Source of the DNA: Blasia pusilla
Lineage: Eukaryota > Marchantiophyta > Marchantiopsida > Blasiales
DNA: 64,000 nt
NCBI GenBank assembly: GCA_050084515.1
Contig: CM114271.1
Span: 16,554,001 to 16,618,000 of the forward strand
Direction: 5' to 3'
Part shown: positions 10,346-20,152 of the stretch, one piece after another
Numbering within the stretch: the first letter of the stretch is position 1
Layout of the letters: each line of letters starts with the position of its first letter
Program-made: the position numbers and the translations under genes
Notes under the pieces: generated by a model
Told to the model about the DNA's origin: nothing
The model's input: only the letters and a program-made list of their open reading frames with translations
The model's database searches: none

Positions 10346-11567
10346 GTGAAAACTGATTGCCTTGGGTTCCAGACAAAGGGGAACATAGTCTTGCTGGGAG
10401 ACTTCAATAGGTGGGTGGGGCAAGGCACTGATTCCCAAGCGGAGATCGGGATGTTTGGAGATGTGAAAGTGAATGGGAATGGCACACGGCTGATCACGAT
10501 GTTGAGGGAACTTCAATTGATGGCACTGAATGGGTTCCCCGGCTTGGACTAGGGTCAACTTCAAGGAGAATGAAAGCTCCATTGTGGACTACATAGCTGT
10601 GGATGAGGAACTCTATGCATGTAATGGGAAGATCACAGTGGATGCGACAGACATTGGAAGATCATATCATTCATTGGTTTGGACAGAGTTGCAGCAAAGG
10701 CTAAAATGCTCAACCAAACCAGTGAAGAGAGTGATTAAGAAATGGAGGATAGAGGACTTCCACGATGAGGGCAACAAGAAGGTGTACATTGGCAAGCTGG
10801 AAGAAAATCTCTTGGCATTTGACACATTCATTGCATCTACCATCAAGACCTTTGGGTTCACAAGAACAACTGTGGACATGGTGCTGGCATGGTGGGAGCG
10901 TGGAGTGACAGATGCCGCCGAGATTGCTGTCGGCAGGAAATTGATAATATGCGGCAAAGCCGTCAAATGGTGGTCCTTGGAACTTAAGGCAGCCATTGCC
11001 AAACGAAGGGAAGCGTATTTAACAAGTGCCAAATCCAGGGACGATGCATCCTTGTGGGCAGAGTATGTGGCCCTACGCAAGGAAACCTGTCTTCTCGTGC
11101 GCATGCACAAGAAGAAATTGAACCAAGTGACATACTCATCCATCAATGAGAATCAGAAAATTTTCTAGATGGAAGTGCAGAAATTGAGCAAGGCCAGGGA
11201 CAAAAATGACGTAAAGGCCTTGAAGAGAAAAGACGGTGGAATGGTGACCACGGCTAAACAGATCCGACATGTGTTGGAAGATCATTACAAGGAGTTAGGC
11301 AGGAAGCCCGCTCGGACATTCCTTGAAGAGCAGAACTTCGAGAGGGTCGTGGAGGATTTTGTTAAGATACAACGGGAGAAGGTAGATGATGAGGTTGAGT
11401 TGGGCAACCCATATAACGATTGGTTCTCCTTGGCTGAGGTGGGAGCAGCGATCAAAGAACTTGTGAACCACAAAGCAGGCGGTGGTGATGAGCTTGTGAA
11501 TGAGTTGTTGAAGTATGGCGATGCTGCTATGGCTCGTTCTCTAGTGAGTCTCTTCAACCTGGTCTAG
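10346..11567 (+). pseudogene. LINE endonuclease C-terminus and linker
   Basis: The endonuclease part shows IVLLGDFNRWVG, GTRLITMLRELQLMALNG, then after a frameshift near 10545 SIVDYIAVDEEL and the histidine-containing end DIGRSYHSLVW (SDH is usual in this family). A basic linker of about 250 residues follows, interrupted by a stop at 11166-11168. It ends with KAGGGDELVNELLKYG, the conserved block before LINE reverse transcriptase. The enzyme would nick target DNA to prime reverse transcription. Confidence 0.85.
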
Positions 11568-11597
11568 CGGGCAGAAGTCATCCCGCATAGATGGCGG

Positions 11598-12929
11598 GTG
11601 GGCGTCATCGTGAACCTCTTCAAGAAGGGTGAGCGAGAAGACCCTGGAAACTACACGGGTATTACATTGCTGAGTGTAGTCGGGAAGCTCCTTTGCAATA
11701 TACTCAACAATAGGATCTCTGTGTACTTGGAGGAGAATTTTGTCATCAAGAAATGCCAGGCTGGCTTCTGGAAAGCCGGAGGATGCGTGGATCACATCTT
11801 CACCTTCAGTAAAATTATCCAGGGTAGGAAAAAAGAAAGGAAACCCACCTATTGCTTCTTCTTGGACCTCAAGAAGGCATATGACACTGTATGGCGTGAC
11901 GGGCTATCTTATAGCTTGTGGAAGGCGGGGCTGAGAGGGAAAATGTGGAGGGTGGTGGAGAAGATGTACCAGAACACAAGGAGTAGAGTTCTGGTCAATG
12001 GCCAAAAGAGTGGGACATTCGACATCAAGCAAGGATTGGCTCAAGGATGCCCGCTCTCCCCCACTCTCTTCAACATTTTTGTGAATTCCCTATTGGAAGA
12101 AATGGAGGATAGTGGACTAGGCTTATGGTTGGGCAACAACTTTGTTGTTGCCCTAATGTTTGCTCATGACTTTGGTGGCCTCGAGGAAACACGAGAGAAA
12201 CTCCAAGAGATGATCTCCCTGACCAAAATCTGGTGTGAGATGTGGGGCATGGAGGCAAATGTACTGAAGTGCGGTGTGATGATTGTCAATGGCAAGGAGG
12301 AGGACCAAGACCAACAGTGGTACTGGGGCGAACAAGAGATCCCCCGTGTGGCTACATACACCTATTTGGGCATAGAATTCTCGGAAGATCTCATGTGGGA
12401 TGCACACATTAAGAAGACTACTGAGAAAGGCCACAAGAATGTGAACGATCTGTCCACATTCCTACACTGTCGGGATATCACATCAGAAGTAAAGCGCTCT
12501 ATCATTCTGCATACCATTTGTCCCTTGCTGGAATACGGGGCAGCAGTGTGGGATGCCAACACCAAACAAAGGGATAGGCTTGAAGGTGTACAGTTGAAGG
12601 CATTTTGGGGTATGATGTCAACCTCATCACGAACAGCCCGAGTTGGTGTTAGATCAGAACTAGGTGTGGAACTCTTGGAGGATAGACGTGACATTGCCAA
12701 GTTGAAATGGCGGAGGCAGCTGGAGACATTGGACTCCCATCGCTATCCTAAAGAGGTGATGGGGAAAACCTGGACCCAAAGAAGATCCGTAAAGCATGCC
12801 AAATCTTGGACGAAAAAGGTTCAAGAGATTGTGCAAGCTTCCAAGCTCCCAACAGGGCCTGAACTCTGGGAGCAAGATGAGAAAGCATTCGTGGATACCA
12901 TAACCAAAGCAGTGGGCAAACAATCATAG
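11598..12929 (+). pseudogene. LINE reverse transcriptase
   Basis: A long open frame of 443 residues, preceded by a single stop that splits it from the linker. Motifs: GNYTGITLLSVVGKL, FLDLKKAYDTVWRDGL (first catalytic Asp), GLAQGCPLSPTLFNI and TYLGIEFSED. The catalytic box reads LMFAHDFGG where FADD is expected, so the first Asp of the DD pair is replaced by His. That alone should abolish polymerisation. Plant L1-like or related non-LTR family; the exact clade is not assigned. Confidence 0.9.
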
Positions 12930-12938
12930 CAGAACAAC

Positions 12939-13391
12939 ATGGAGGAAGCCATGAAAATGTCTGACCTCTCTCTCTTGACGGTATATCCCGAGAAGGCAGA
13001 ACTGAAGAACTATTTGCTGGGAACCCCTTGCTTGGAAACCCGGCTCAAGTTCAAGTTCAGAACGGGAGCAATATCCTTGAACCATAAGAAAATCAGGATG
13101 GGAACACAACTAAACTCTTGCACCTCGTGTGACGATGGGGATGAAACCTCTAGTCATTACTTGGTCTCCTGCGCAAAATTCACAACTCAGAGAGCAAGAA
13201 CTTATGATGATATTGCTAAGCTGGTAGCACCAGAATTGTTCAACACATTTAGTAGGCTTGATTCATTGCCCAAAGCTCTTGCACTGGTAAGTAATGTCTA
13301 TTGGGGATCCCAATCAGGTAAAGTAGATGGTGTGGTGAAAAGTTTCTTGGTTGACAATTGGAAAGCTCCGCACAAACAGGTTGTTTGGTGA
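12939..13391 (+). pseudogene. LINE C-terminal zinc-finger region
   Basis: 150 residues in frame after a short break from the reverse transcriptase. It contains CTSCDDGDETSSHYLVSC, a C-x2-C...H-x4-C arrangement like the zinc finger found after many LINE reverse transcriptases, and ends KAPHKQVVW. It probably helps bind RNA or target DNA. Confidence 0.8.
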
Positions 13392-13519
13392 GCACTCACA
13401 CTATATGTGAGTGTCTTCCTCCTCTCATATGGTACCTTCTTCACTTGCTTCTCTCTCTACACCCTTCCCAGTCTCAAGCACCGTCCAACCAGGGCGCAGG
13501 GTCTATGGTCGCAAGGCTT

Positions 13520-13620
<101 letters not shown>

Positions 13621-13713
13621 GTGAGTGCTGACCATAAAGTGTTAGTGCAGAGATTCAAGTGTTATAATCGTTGGTGGCTGTTAGAGCTTTGAGCTTCTCT
13701 GGATGTCATCAGA

Positions 13714-14330
13714 GTGATGGCGGGTGTTTCTTTCCAACCAATGGTTCAAAATGACTCTGGGTACTTTTTGTCCAGATTAAGGAGCCTTCCTTTTGAAGTG
13801 AAGGTCAAGATCTTTACCATGAGCAGGCCTACTAGTCTCTTGGACCGTAGCCTTGCCCTCCCAGAAATTTGCAAGGGCAAACATTTGTTACTTTCGTGCT
13901 TACTCTGACCGTTATTGGACCCCAAATAGGCGACAAAGGCAGACTAGGAATTGGCTATTCCGTTGAGAAGATCGTCATGTGTATGTGCGATTTGTAGACA
14001 TTGTTATATGGAGGGAGGATAGAGGAGCACTATTAGCATGGCTAATGCTTGGGGTCACCCGCAAAGTCACTCTTCATATCTGTCATGATGTAGGGGGGAT
14101 TCTCCTTGGCGAGGATCATCCCATTGTTAGGAAAGCACGAGCCATCATTGAATATACGCGTTCTATTGGTGGCCACACGGTAGAGGTTATTCTTGAGTAT
14201 TGTAATACTTTGGAAGTTGTAACCTCGGGGGACTTAGTATGCATTCGCTCAAGTCGTAGAACGATTTCTGGGAAAGTTTGCATATGTTGCCTAAATATAT
14301 GTCGTGATGCTGCAGTATGGCAATGAGTCA
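13714..14330 (+). pseudogene. decayed plus-strand coding segment, unrecognised
   Basis: Two adjacent frames read as protein-like sequence: 13714-13908 (RLRSLPFEVKVKIF) and 13979-14326 (LHICHDVGGILLGEDHP, VRKARAIIEYTRSIGGHT). Both lack simple repeats and are just upstream of the EDM2-like segment in the same orientation, so they may be earlier exons of that gene. I do not recognise a domain. Confidence 0.4.
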
Positions 14331-14765
14331 GATCCGTAGCCTAACTTGAGGCCCCTCATATGGCAGACGGATAACATTTGTAATTGTAAACATGAAGACA
14401 ATAAGAGGATCCATTTTTGCCAATCATGAATTGAGTCACCGTTATTTGTCTTCATTGATGATATTGGGCTTATTTTGAGGGGGCATGGTGTGTGTACACT
14501 CTTGACCTTGGACGATAAAAGATGATGTTACGGGGATGTATGCAACCAAATAATTAATAAGAAGTAATGATTTCTATAGAAACAATTGCTTCTTATGTTA
14601 CTTAACTTTAATTTGTTAATCGTTGAATTTCTACACCTAATAGTAATCTTATTGTCTTTTGTCTCTACATGTAGGAGTAACCAACGTACAAGGATAGCGC
14701 GCCCAAAATACAAGGCCAAGAGAACCCCCGAGGTGAGCACTTATGCGCCATATAGTGCACTGCAG

Positions 14766-15350
14766 GTTCTGTAGAAGGCAACCCACATTTGTGCAATCTG
14801 TGATGATGGGGAAAACCTGGTTGTTTGCGATGGGCCTTGTGCAAGACACTTCAACGCAATTGCATAATCAACCGGGATTATAGAGAACTCTTGTCTAGGG
14901 TTCAACCTCCCACCAAACCACGAGGGGAGCTGGTTGTGCGAGGATTGTGTGAAGCAAATGGCCATGTGTGCCAAGTGTGGTCTAGAGGGGAGTTTTGCAG
15001 AGAGCGAGGATTCTAGGGTTCGTGTGAGAAAGTGCCCAGATACCTTTTGTGTGAGGTTTTTTTGCTTTACTTATTTGCCTACGGGATTGGAGTCTTGCCC
15101 CATGCATTATTGCCCAGAATGCCATAAGCATGATAAGGAGTTGTGGGAGGACATGGTCATTTGCCCTAGGTGCCCCACGGCATGGCATTGGACTTGCTTG
15201 AAGAAGGCTATGAGCAAGGTTTATGCATGCGATTGGATTATATATGACCATGCTGCATGTGGTGAGGATAGGTGGTGGTTCTATTGCCACCTGCACAAAG
15301 TTGATCCCACACTTCAGACTCCTTTGAGAGATCATATTTCATGGATTTGA
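14766..15350 (+). pseudogene. EDM2-like PHD-finger cluster, broken
   Basis: One frame encodes a run of zinc-binding pairs. First comes a PHD finger (CAICDDGENLVVCDGPCARHF ending WLCEDCV). A second extended finger follows (CAKCGLEGSF ... CPDTFCVRFF ... CPMHYCPECHKHD). The third part has ICPRCPTAWHWTCL and ends CHLHKVDPTLQTPLRDHI. The order and the final H-K-x-D-x-x-L-x-T-P-x-R-x-H-I block match plant EDM2 proteins, nuclear readers that control transposon chromatin. An AG acceptor (CACTGCAG) precedes the segment. TAG at about 14772 and TAA at about 14865 interrupt it, and the histidine of the first finger is replaced by Asn. A further 110-base exon-like stretch (15358-15470, ending AG|GTAGGT) follows. 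Confidence 0.75.
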
Positions 15351-15479
15351 TTTTCAGGTAGGCGGATGAGAGATTCGTGTCTGAATAGAATTCCGTGGCA
15401 CTTTGGTGGAGAGTGCAGGGTAGCCACTTATGATGTAAAGAGGGTCGAGGCTCTAAACATGCTTACTAGGTAGGTGGTA

Positions 15480-15935
15480 TGACTTCGTATAGAGACTCGT
15501 TATTACCTTATCTCTGATTTTGAGAGTTCCAATCTTTTGAAATTTTGATTCAACGTCCATAATTGCGAAACTATATAATATGGAGAAAAATATCAAATTT
15601 ATGCAGTTTTTTTGTTTAGGAAGAATGAAATGTAATCGTGGTGGTTTTTAAAAGACTCTTGTAATTAGGCTCTTGATTAGGATGTGTCTGGTTGCAGGTG
15701 GAATTCTGTATTCATTCGTCATCCATTGCCATATCCAATCATGCAAGTATAGCTTTAGAGCTAGGTAGTCCATCATGGAAAATCATTGGCAACATAGTAC
15801 CAAAATGAGAATTGTTGAGCTTCCCCCACTCCCAAGTGGCGATATCTCTAAAGTGTTAATGTGTCATGAGACCTCATCCGGATGCGCATCGGGTACGATG
15901 CCAACCTCTCTTTTTGCAGGGATTGTATCTTGTAT
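15480..15935. other. no gene seen
   Basis: About 455 bases after the EDM2-like segment with no supported frame or repeat. Confidence 0.5.
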
Positions 15936-16055
15936 CATGGCCTCTTAAAAAAAAAAAAAAAAAGTATCGCTTTGGGTTGAAGGTAGTTTCCTCTCTCCTC
16001 TCTTCCTCTCTTCCTCTCTTCATCTCTTCCTCTCTTCCTCACCTCTTACCGCACC
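15936..16055. repeat. inverted repeat, left copy (candidate element end)
   Basis: Contains TCATG..TCTTAAAAAAAA, a poly(A) run, then GGTTGAAGGTAGTTTCCTC and a CT-rich stretch ending TTACCGCACCTC. The reverse complement of 23798-23895 shows the same blocks in the same order. The two copies face each other across about 7.8 kb, as terminal inverted repeats would. Confidence 0.6.
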
Positions 16056-16170
16056 TCTAAATCTTGCAAGGGGACATCCATCTAGTATCAATATGTGCTC
16101 TGCCATTGGAAACCAATAAATCCCAACTCCAAAACGCTTCAATCAAGTTGGCTCCAATAAATCTTTGAAC

Positions 16171-16683
16171 TCACTCGTCATCGTCCGAGAGATCTTCCAA
16201 TAGTACTGTCGACTTTGCCCTCCCGATTTTTGAAATTGTAGGAAGTGACAATGGTGTCACTATCAATGGTGGCTCTGGAGCTGGAGCAGTTGGCTTTAGA
16301 AGCAAGTTGTATACTCCCACTAGCCTCTCGTAATCCGCCTTTGGCTCTTTGCAAACGTCGAAAAGTTTTGACCTTCCCTCAAGGTAGAGAATGTTTCTGC
16401 CACTCTACTAGGTGTCTCTGATACTCGCCCCTAATAAGCCCACTAAGTCAAAGGCCAAGTCACCCAGCCTAGAGTAGAACTCCATGAGCGTTTGCATCAA
16501 GGAACATGACTTCTCCCTTCCTCCAAGTAAGGGGGTCCCTTCTTGCATGAAGATTCTCGAGGGGGAATTGTAGAGACTATCTAAGTTGTATCCATCGGAG
16601 CATGGATCCACTGGATCCGGGATTTGGAACACCTGGAATTTGTGCTCGGGCCTAACAAAGCAGTAGACAAATGAGTGGTCCAT
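16171..16683 (-). pseudogene. C-terminal exon of amino-methyltransferase, inverted second copy
   Basis: Minus-strand exon beginning after an AG acceptor (TTCACAG|ATGGACCACTC) and ending SDDDE-stop at 16171-16173. It matches the last exon at 34228-34735 in the same splice context and is better preserved in its first 91 residues. It carries GTPLLGGREKSCSLMQTLMEFYSRLGDLAFDLVG in two adjoining blocks. This is the target-recognition-to-motif-I transition of permuted amino-methyltransferases (K...LL..LI..YS.PGDLVLD..AGTG), followed by GASIR and a downstream GRNILYLEG block. A stop near 16408 splits it. Similarity to the 34-35 kb copy continues beyond the stop codon (16050-16105 against 35231-35280). 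Confidence 0.7.
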
Positions 16684-16770
16684 CTGTGAACAAGCAAGTG
16701 GAAAATAATGTCATCAAAAAAAGAAAGGTAGTAGATTGTTGGTCTACTCTCCATATAGTGACACAATGTG

Positions 16771-17045
16771 TTACTCGTTGATCCGACGGGTTGCTCATTT
16801 GGCTAGACACAATAGCAATCTGTCAGAGTCCGACGGGTTGCTTTTCAAATCAAATAGGAATCTATGGTGATTAGCAAGCCGTTGGAACCGGACAGGTTGC
16901 TCAATAGGCCAGACACAATAGCAACCTGTCGGAGTCCGACGGGTTGCTATACAACTCAAAAAGGACTCTTTGTTGATGAGCAACATGTCGAAACCCGACA
17001 AGTTGGTCATTTTGGTGGACAGAACCGCAACCTATCGGAGTATGA
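16771..17045. repeat. palindrome cluster A (about 5 copies)
   Basis: About five diverged copies of the arms CAACCCGTCGGA / TCCGACGGGTTG, spaced about 50-60 bases. They lie upstream of, and presumably in the intron before, the methyltransferase exon at 16171-16683. Confidence 0.9.
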
Positions 17046-17369
17046 ATGTTTGAATCTGTTTCGTATCAACATAACTATCAACTTCACATAAACGACACAC
17101 TTTAAACTTAATTTTCCGATAATAGTGATCCTCTTGGGGATTGAACTCCATAAATCATCATAAAAAGATAAATTCTTTTAACTCTTGTACATTACACAAC
17201 ATGCCACATTAAACATATTTTGCAACCTACAACACCTTCAATGCCACCTTAGAGCCATGTCCTCACAAGTACACAACTTAAATCTGCTTATATATTAAGT
17301 CCTAGAGTCATTTTTTTTCTATTTCTCTATGACCAAAATGCACACGTTTTAAAACCTCTATCTTTTCTT
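17046..17369. other. no gene seen
   Basis: AT-rich spacer between palindrome cluster A and the satellite array. It contains GATCCTCTTGGGGAT, which recurs inverted at about 39800; no other structure was found. Confidence 0.45.
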
Positions 17370-19800
17370 ACCTTCTCTCTAAAAACTTTTCCTTAAAACC
17401 CTCTTCTTCTTCTTTCTCTCCCATCTTTTCTCCCCTCCTCCTTAACGGAGTCCAAAAATCAACATCCAATGGTGAGAACAAAATATACTTCAATGTGAAC
17501 ATAAAATTGAAACAAAGACTTGGAACAATCGTACTCAAAGCCCTCCTTTTCCTTCTTCACCCCTCTTTTTCTCCCCTCCTCCTCAACCAGGGGTTAAAAT
17601 ATCAAGAAACTTTACCCAAAGGGGGGCACTCCAACCCCATGAACAAAAAAAAAAAAAAACAAATGACCACACACACATGGAAACCCTAAACAAGGTCTCT
17701 CATTTTTGGTTTGAGCATGGAAGCTAAGCTGGCATATCTAAACTGTTGAAGTGGCCAAGGGATTTAAGGCAAGGACATGTGCCAAGTTTCAACAACATCC
17801 TATGGTGAGAACAACATATCCTTCAATGGGAACATAAAAATGAGAAAAAAAAAGACTCGGAACAATCATACTCAAAGCCCTCTTCGTCCTTCTTTATCCC
17901 TCTTTTTTCTCCCCTCCTCCTCAACCAACTATCCAAAAACTAGGAAACTTCTCCTAGAGGGAAAATCCAACCACAAAAACACTTGGGAAAATAAAAAACT
18001 TGAAATAATCACTCACACATGGAATTAAAAAATTTAAACCCTAAACAAGGTCTTTCATTTTTTTATGCGCATGGGGGTTCATATAGCAGATCTGAACCGT
18101 TGAACTTTTGGAAAGGTCTAATGAAAAGACATAAGCCAAGTTTCATCACCATCCAATGGTTGGAAGAATAGATAGCTCCAAGATAGCTCCATGTTGACAT
18201 GAAAATGACACAAGGACTTACCCTAAGTCCTTCTCCTCCTTCTTGACCCCTCATTTTCTCCCCTCCACCCTCAACCAGTAGTCAAAAAATCAGGAAACTT
18301 GTCCCAATGGGGGAATCCAACCATAGGAGCATAGGGGTAAAGAAAAAACTTCAAATAATCACTCACACATGGAATTAAAAATCGTAAACCCTGAAAATAG
18401 TCTTTCTTTTTGGTATGAGCATGGAGATATAAATAACATATCTGAACTGTTGAAGTTTTGGAGAGGTCTAATGCAAAGGCGTGGGCCAAGTTTCATCACC
18501 ATCCAATTGTTGGAAGAAAAGAAACCTCCATGTTAATATGAAATGACACAATGACTTGAACAATCTTGCTGAAAGTCCTCCTCCTCCTTCTTGACCCCTC
18601 ATTTCTGCCCCTCCATCCTCAACCAAGGGTCCAAACATCATGAAACTCTAAAGAATCCTACTCAAAGCACTCTTCCTACATCATGCCACCTCCTTTTCTC
18701 CCCTCCCTCGTCAACCGAGGGTCCAAAAATCAAGAAACATTTCCAAGAGGGGCAATCCAACCACAAGAACATAGGGGAAAAGAAAAAACTTTAAGCTACC
18801 ACTCATACATGGAATTAAAAATTGTAAACCCTAAACAACATATTTCATTTTTGGTATGATCATGGAGGTTTAAATGCCAAATCAGATACAGTTGAAGGTT
18901 TGGAGAGTTTTAGGGTTTAGGGTTGGGCCAAGTTTCATCATCATCCACTGGTTGGAAGAAAAGATAGATCCATATTACATGAAGATGCCACAAAGACTCG
19001 AAAGAATCCTACTTGAAGCCCTTTTCCTCCTTCATGACACCTCCTTTTCAACATCATCCAATGGTTGGAAACAAAGATACCTTCCATGTTAACATGAAAA
19101 TGGCATAAAGACCTAAAACAATTCTATTCAAGTCCATCCTCTTCCTTCTTGATCCCTCCTTTTCTACCCTCCCCCCTCAACTAGGGGCTAAATGGGAGAT
19201 CTGAACTATTGAAGTTTTGGAGAGATCTAATGACAAGGATTGTGCCAAGTTTCATCACCATCCACTGGTTGGAAGAAAAGATAGCTCCATGTTAACATGA
19301 AGATGCCACAAAGACTCGAAAGAATCCTACTTGAAGCCCTTCTCCTCCTTCATGACACCTCCTTTTCAACATCATCCAATGGTTGGAAACAAAGATACCT
19401 TCCATGTTAACATGAGAATGGTATAAAGACCTAAAACAATTATATTCAAGTCCATCCTCTTCCTTCTTGATCCCTCATTTTCTACCCTCCCCCTCAACTA
19501 GGGGTCCTAGATGGGAAAAGTTTTGGAGAGATCTAATGAAAAAACAAGTTTTCACCATCCCTGGTTGGAAGAAAAGATAGCTCCATGTTAACATGAAGAT
19601 GCAAAGACGAAAGAAATGCCCCTCCTCCTTTTTTTTTCATCAATGGTTGGAAACAAAGATACCTTCCATGTTAACATGAGAAAAAAGACCTAAAACAATT
19701 ATATTCAAGTCCATCCTCTTCCTTCTTGATCCCTCGTTTTCTACCCTCCCCCTCAACTAGGGGTCCAAAAATCAGGAAACTTTTTCCGTGAGGGGCACAA
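17370..19800. repeat. degenerate tandem satellite, about 7 units of 0.3-0.44 kb
   Basis: Each unit repeats the same series: a CACCATCCAATGGTTGGAAG-like block, an ACAAAGACTTGAA block, a CTCCTCCTTCTTGACCCCTC pyrimidine block, CCTCAACCAGGGGTCC, and a TTTTGGAGAGATCTAATG block. Unit starts are near 17467, 17800, 18152, 18506, 18945, 19262 and 19561. The units at 18945 and 19262 are 317 bp apart and nearly identical. The last unit is the same sequence with many small deletions. No coding frame is conserved among units. Confidence 0.9.
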
Positions 19801-19939
19801 ATGTTTTTTTTTGTGTTCTTGGGGTAACAAGCAACAGAGAGAAAAAAAGTGTGTTGAAACTTAGGGTAAGAAAGGATATCCCAACAACAATAAAAAAAAC
19901 ATGGTAACATTGGAGCATGAAATCATTTAAACATATCAT

Positions 19940-20152
19940 TCGATGTTTATGACTCAATATTACTAGGCGAGTGAAACAAGTATGACTCGTCGTGAGTAAA
20001 GGGTATTGATAAATACCTTAGTCATAAACAAATGACTAGATGAGTTGTACGAACCTAAAATTTATGACTAAACCATTTTAGTCATAATTTGAGTTATTCT
20101 TTCGGTGAGTCATCTAAAGTCTAGTCATAAAAACCACCCATTTCTTCTAGTG
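19940..20152 (-). mobile_element. CACTA-type transposon end with subterminal repeats
   Basis: Read on the minus strand from 20152 the sequence starts CACTAGAAGAAATGGG, close to the CACTACAAGAAA end of plant CACTA (En/Spm) elements. About 200 bases of short repeats in both orientations follow (TTTATGACTAA / TAGTCATAAA, six or more), including the hairpin TTTATGACTAAA..TTTAGTCATAA at 20057-20088. Such subterminal motifs bind the CACTA transposase. The opposite end was not found to the left, so this may be a remnant joined to the satellite. Confidence 0.6.

Larger units (their letters stand above)
10325..13400 (+). mobile_element. 5'-truncated non-LTR retrotransposon (LINE)
   Basis: Contains in order the C-terminal half of an AP-type endonuclease, a reverse transcriptase and a C-terminal zinc-finger region, all on the plus strand. 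The 5' half of the endonuclease and any ORF1 are missing. The break lies exactly at the end of the 150-bp repeat, as expected of 5' truncation. The 3' end is unclear: a CT microsatellite begins at 13523 and no poly(A) tail is visible. Confidence 0.9.

Noticed and set aside
10667-11146. 159-residue minus-strand frame
   Set aside because: Antisense shadow of the LINE endonuclease/linker.
15943-15964. Poly(A) run as the tail of a processed pseudogene or LINE
   Set aside because: The mirrored block at 23.87 kb also has a homopolymer at the same place, so it fits a repeat end better than a retrotransposed tail.
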